From Pyrodictiaceae archaeon (GTDB taxonomy: Archaea; Thermoproteota; Thermoprotei_A; Sulfolobales; Pyrodictiaceae), in the NCBI GenBank assembly GCA_027028845.1, contig JALVHV010000072.1, positions 1 through 33,911 of the forward strand: a stretch of 33,911 bases of DNA, read 5' to 3'. The notes beneath the pieces are model-generated. The model was not told the origin of the DNA. It worked only from the letters and a program-made list of their open reading frames with translations, and did no database searches. Made by a program: the position numbers and the translations under genes. Shown here piece after piece: positions 31,751-33,911 of the stretch. Position 1 is the stretch's first letter. Each line of letters starts with the position of its first letter.

Positions 31751-33057
31751 TACTTGCTTTTAGTAGTTAAAAGTCTTGGTAGAAGGAGTTCAATACCTAT
31801 GTAGACGAGGAGGCCTAGTGCAAAAGCACCAACTATTACTGCTGCATCGCCTGCCTCTACGTGGTAGCTCCTTGCCCCGTAGAGCAGATAGTACGGGTTA
31901 ATCGCCGAGCCTAGGTGGAGTGCCTTGAGCCTCGCCTCCTGAGCACCTATTATCATGCCGTACTTCTCGGCGTACCCCGCGACAAGGAACAATATAGCAG
32001 CCACGATAGCTGCTAAGGATTTTCTCTTAATGAGTGCTATTACTGCTAGTATCGGTGCTGCGATGTATCCTAGTAGGACCTCTACTCCATAGAATACTAG
32101 GGCGTGATGCCCTGACGTTATTTCTTCAAGGTATAGGCGGGTTGGTTCGGATACTGTGCCGTAGGAGAACCACCAGGCAGTGATTATTCCTAGGGTTACT
32201 GCTACTAGCGCTATAGGCGCTGCAGTGATATAGGGTAATAGTTTGTTGAATTCGCTCTTTGTCTCGTCTTCCTCCATGCTTAGTATTGTCGGCAATGTTA
32301 TCAATGGTATCCAGGAGGCGCCAAGACCTATAGCAGCTACTAGGAAGACTGCACCGAGGCTCGGTGACGATATACCTATAAGGCTTATCGCGTTACCAAA
32401 TACCTGTCCTAAGTTGATCTCGAGACCTATTGCACCAATGATGGCTGCTACTGCTAGCGCCTTATCTAGTAAAGTGTACTTGTTCCTCGGCCCAAAGACG
32501 TTATGAATCAATATAACAGCGATGGGGAGCGCGAGTACCGCGTAAAATACTGGCATCCAAGCTATTCTCGAAGAAGAGTGCCACCCCCTAAGCAACCACG
32601 CACCATGATCGGGGCGACCTAAGTCGGCAAACACTATGTACCATGCTGGTATTAGTAGACCAAAAACGAGTACGTACATATGCCTTACTATTCTAACTAC
32701 TTGTTCGCTTAGAGGCCTATAGAGCAATAGAATCGACGCGATTATCGCTGCTCCTGCTGCCGAGCTAGCAAAGAATGCGTAGCTGGGCACTAATATACCC
32801 CATGGAAATGCTGCTCGCTCTGCCCAAGGCTTAGTCTCACCGTATCTTTCGTAGGTGTACCAGGCCCCGATTATGAACAGGATTAACAGTATAACTATTC
32901 CAGCATAGAGCGTGGCCCTTGTCAGTGCCTTTTCACCTCTTCCTACCGTTGTTTGATTACTTTCTTTGACGCTAAAAATAATAGAACCGTACGCGTCAAA
33001 AGCAAGATATAAATACTCCTTATTTTTCTTTATTTTCACTAAAATAGTCCATACCAT
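31750..33057 (-). CDS. NrfD/PsrC-type membrane anchor subunit
   Basis: A multi-spanning protein of 435 residues from ATG 33057, or about 391 if it starts later. About nine to ten helices are visible, beginning with LYAGIVILLILFIIGAWYTY, then FPWGILVPSYAFFASSAAGA, typical for quinol-interacting NrfD/PsrC subunits. It would hand electrons from quinol to the 4Fe-4S subunit. The first 44 residues are AT-rich, hydrophilic and unlike the family. They contain a TATA-like TATTTATAT (33007-33015), and no ATG, GTG or TTG follows until after the first helix. A perfect GAGGTGA (32933-32939) lies seven bases before an in-frame CTG (32925), giving MTRATLYAG. Another TATA element near 33088-33100 could instead support ATG 33057. 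First gene of the operon. Confidence 0.88.
   Translation of the reverse strand: MVWTILVKIKKNKEYLYLAFDAYGSIIFSVKESNQTTVGRGEKALTRATLYAGIVILLILFIIGAWYTYERYGETKPWAERAAFPWGILVPSYAFFASSAAGAAIIASILLLYRPLSEQVVRIVRHMYVLVFGLLIPAWYIVFADLGRPDHGAWLLRGWHSSSRIAWMPVFYAVLALPIAVILIHNVFGPRNKYTLLDKALAVAAIIGAIGLEINLGQVFGNAISLIGISSPSLGAVFLVAAIGLGASWIPLITLPTILSMEEDETKSEFNKLLPYITAAPIALVAVTLGIITAWWFSYGTVSEPTRLYLEEITSGHHALVFYGVEVLLGYIAAPILAVIALIKRKSLAAIVAAILFLVAGYAEKYGMIIGAQEARLKALHLGSAINPYYLLYGARSYHVEAGDAAVIVGAFALGLLVYIGIELLLPRLLTTKSK
32933..32939 (-). promoter_or_regulatory. Shine-Dalgarno before an in-frame CTG in the NrfD gene
   Basis: GAGGTGA on the minus strand, seven bases before CTG 32925, at the point where the hydrophobic NrfD core begins. 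It is the best Shine-Dalgarno near this gene's 5' end. Confidence 0.45.
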
Positions 33058-33087
33058 ATTGCTATACTATTTGCACAGCTTGATGAA

Positions 33088-33100
33088 TTAAAATATTTAA
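33088..33100. promoter_or_regulatory. Near-symmetric TATA element
   Basis: TTAAAATATTTAA is TATA-like on both strands. Leftward it could serve the reductase operon (initiation near 33070 if ATG 33057 is used). Rightward it could serve the tiny frame at 33136. Confidence 0.45.
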
Positions 33101-33135
33101 AGGTAATAATCAAGCACCACATAGAATTAGGCTCA

Positions 33136-33219
33136 ATGAACGATGAATATAAGAGATTAGAAAACATAGGGGACTCGAAAAAGCTGCTCGCAATCACGGA
33201 CTCGAAGAGGAAGTATTGA
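33136..33219 (+). CDS. Possible 27-residue micro-protein
   Basis: ATG 33136 to TGA 33219 codes for MNDEYKRLENIGDSKKLLAI and seven more basic or polar residues. A rightward TATA element (33088-33100) predicts a leader of about 13 bases. The DNA contains a direct repeat GGACTCGAA (33171-33179, 33199-33207). There is no clear Shine-Dalgarno and no family; it may be chance. Confidence 0.2.
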   Translation: MNDEYKRLENIGDSKKLLAITDSKRKY

Positions 33220-33220
33220 G

Positions 33221-33484
33221 CTATCTTGGCCTTCTGCCACGTGGTTGTTGTGCTCTAAGCCATGGTGTTATGGGTTCGAGCTGTCTGCCGCAGAAGGGGC
33301 ACTTGTAGTGCAATCGCTTGGCGTCTGCTGCGCAGAAGTATGCATCATATTTGTCCTTGCAGTATGGGCAAGCGTAGACTATGTCGAGTGTTAGGTCTAG
33401 CTTTTTGCCACATATCCTGCACTTGACCGTTACCCAGCCCTTATGGCCTACAGCGTTTATTCCCTTGAGCCCTGCTGTTGACAT
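33221..33484 (-). CDS. Small zinc-binding protein, RING/treble-clef-like
   Basis: 87 residues with eight possible metal ligands: Cys22-x2-Cys25 (KCRICGKK), Cys39-x2-Cys42 (ACPYCKDK), Cys51 followed by Asp54 and His59 (YFCAADAKRLHYKC), and Cys62-x2-Cys65 (KCPFCGRQLEP). The order and spacing recall cross-brace RING or B-box fingers rather than a simple zinc ribbon, though a double zinc ribbon is possible. A basic C-terminal tail (RAQQPRGRRPR) could bind nucleic acid. ATG 33484 is the start; CTAATATAG (about 33520-33528) may be its TATA box with a short leader. Function unknown. Confidence 0.78.
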   Translation of the reverse strand: MSTAGLKGINAVGHKGWVTVKCRICGKKLDLTLDIVYACPYCKDKYDAYFCAADAKRLHYKCPFCGRQLEPITPWLRAQQPRGRRPR

Positions 33485-33554
33485 GAGCCTACCCCCAGCC
33501 TCTGCGGAGGACTAGAGACACTATATTAGTTACCCTCGTCTCTGCTCAGCTTAT

Positions 33555-33626
33555 TGGAGCCTATGAGGAGAGCGCTCTTCGCCGAGCAATGGTCGTGAGG
33601 AGAAGGCCGGGATTTCTGAGGCCCTT
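33555..33626 (+). ncRNA. Candidate C/D box guide sRNA
   Basis: C box ATGAGGA (33563-33569), D' CCGA (about 33582-33585), C' GTGAGGA (33595-33601) and D box CTGA (33616-33619). The spacers are 12, about 9 and 14 bases. GCC (33559-33561) and GGC (33620-33622) form a terminal clamp. A TATA-like CTATATTAG (33521-33529) lies at the right distance for initiation near 33551. The guide before D ends in CCGGGATTT. The boxes differ by one base each from consensus, so this is tentative but better built than the candidate near 7605, with which it shares TCGTGAGGAGA. Confidence 0.42.
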
Positions 33627-33634
33627 CACTGCTC

Positions 33635-33911
33635 CTAGAGCTTCTTTAGCCTTGCAACATAGACGCTGTTCCTAGCATCTATTGATACTATGGCGTAGTG
33701 GCCTCTCTGGAGCGGACCCGGGTTTACTAAGAGCGTCCTTCCTATGTTAGTGACCCCGGGGGCCTCGTGTATATGCCCTGTTAGGAGCAAGCGTGGCTGG
33801 TACTTCTCTACGAGTTCTCTGAGCTTTTTGCTCCCGACGTACTCGCCGCCCCGGACTAGGTCTAGGCCACTCCTATAAGGCGGGTTGTGGACCACGAGGA
33901 TTGTTGATTCC
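33635..33911 (-). CDS. Metallophosphoesterase, C-terminal part (5' end outside window)
   Basis: The frame enters from the right edge and ends at 33635 (about 91 residues visible). ESTILVVHNPPYR, LLLTGHIHEAPGV and TLLVNPGPLQRG are the last three motifs of calcineurin-like phosphoesterases, with HNPP and GHIH supplying metal ligands. The N-terminal DxH and GNHD motifs would lie outside. An in-frame GTG at 33895 should not be taken as the start because the preceding codons continue the motif. It probably hydrolyses a phosphodiester or phosphomonoester; the substrate is not readable. Confidence 0.85.
   Translation of the reverse strand, partial: ESTILVVHNPPYRSGLDLVRGGEYVGSKKLRELVEKYQPRLLLTGHIHEAPGVTNIGRTLLVNPGPLQRGHYAIVSIDARNSVYVARLKKL

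Noticed and set aside
33602-33622. A tRNA fragment suggested by the complement of GGCCGGGATTT.
   Set aside because: The complementary strand lacks the TTCRANN T-loop and no acceptor or anticodon arms are found.

Overview
The window looks like chromosome of a hyperthermophilic crenarchaeon, probably of the Desulfurococcales/Pyrodictiaceae kind. This is inferred from gene content (archaeal TIP49, Hel308-type helicase, archaeal ATP-dependent DNA ligase, KaiC-like ATPase, TldD/TldE pair, sulfur-type molybdopterin reductase), heavy use of AGG/AGA/ATA/CTA codons, frequent TTG starts, TATA-box promoters and GGTGA-type Shine-Dalgarno sites. No genus can be proved from sequence reading alone. Genes are tightly packed. 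I see no IS element, CRISPR array, tRNA or rRNA, and no clear sign of a recently acquired island.

Layout. 1-850: 5' part of an IMP dehydrogenase gene (minus strand, runs off the left edge). 1106-5842: information-processing block on the minus strand (TIP49 AAA+ ATPase, COG0731-type radical SAM protein, Hel308/Ski2-like helicase). 6108-9049: two divergent PP-loop (PAPS-reductase-like) ATPases around a 311-bp non-coding region with inverted and direct repeats and a candidate C/D box RNA. 9026-12152: ABC importer genes (binding protein, fused double permease) without an ATPase gene. 12400-13158: unknown protein. 13155-15964: tldE and tldD. 16161-17540: rhomboid protease with a long C-terminal extension. 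17585-18775: small two-TM protein with no normal start codon, and a TIM-barrel sugar isomerase-like protein. 18866-20996: zinc-less MDR-like protein and a PLP aminotransferase. 21127-23321: Cas4/RecB-like protein that has lost its catalytic residues, a four-TM protein, a structured non-coding element and a KaiC-like ATPase. 23472-25690: DUF2299-like protein and a CPA2 antiporter with CBS domains, separated by an 18-bp perfect palindrome next to a TATA box. 25937-27760: DNA ligase. 27886-33057: a respiratory molybdopterin oxidoreductase operon (NrfD/PsrC membrane anchor, TAT-exported catalytic subunit, 4Fe-4S subunit) plus an unknown protein. 33136-33911: a doubtful micro-ORF, a RING/treble-clef-like zinc protein, a second candidate C/D box RNA and the 3' part of a metallophosphoesterase gene.

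How the genes work together. The clearest unit is the PsrABC/SreABC-like operon: electrons would pass from the quinone pool through the NrfD-type membrane protein and the four-cluster ferredoxin subunit to an exported molybdopterin site that probably reduces polysulfide, sulfur or another sulfur oxyanion. TldD and TldE form a known heterodimeric metallopeptidase. The helicase, ligase and TIP49 belong to genome maintenance. The least explained items are the paired PP-loop proteins with matching cysteine triads, the inactive Cas4-like protein, two genes whose best-placed start appears to be a near-cognate codon, and several structured or palindromic non-coding elements.
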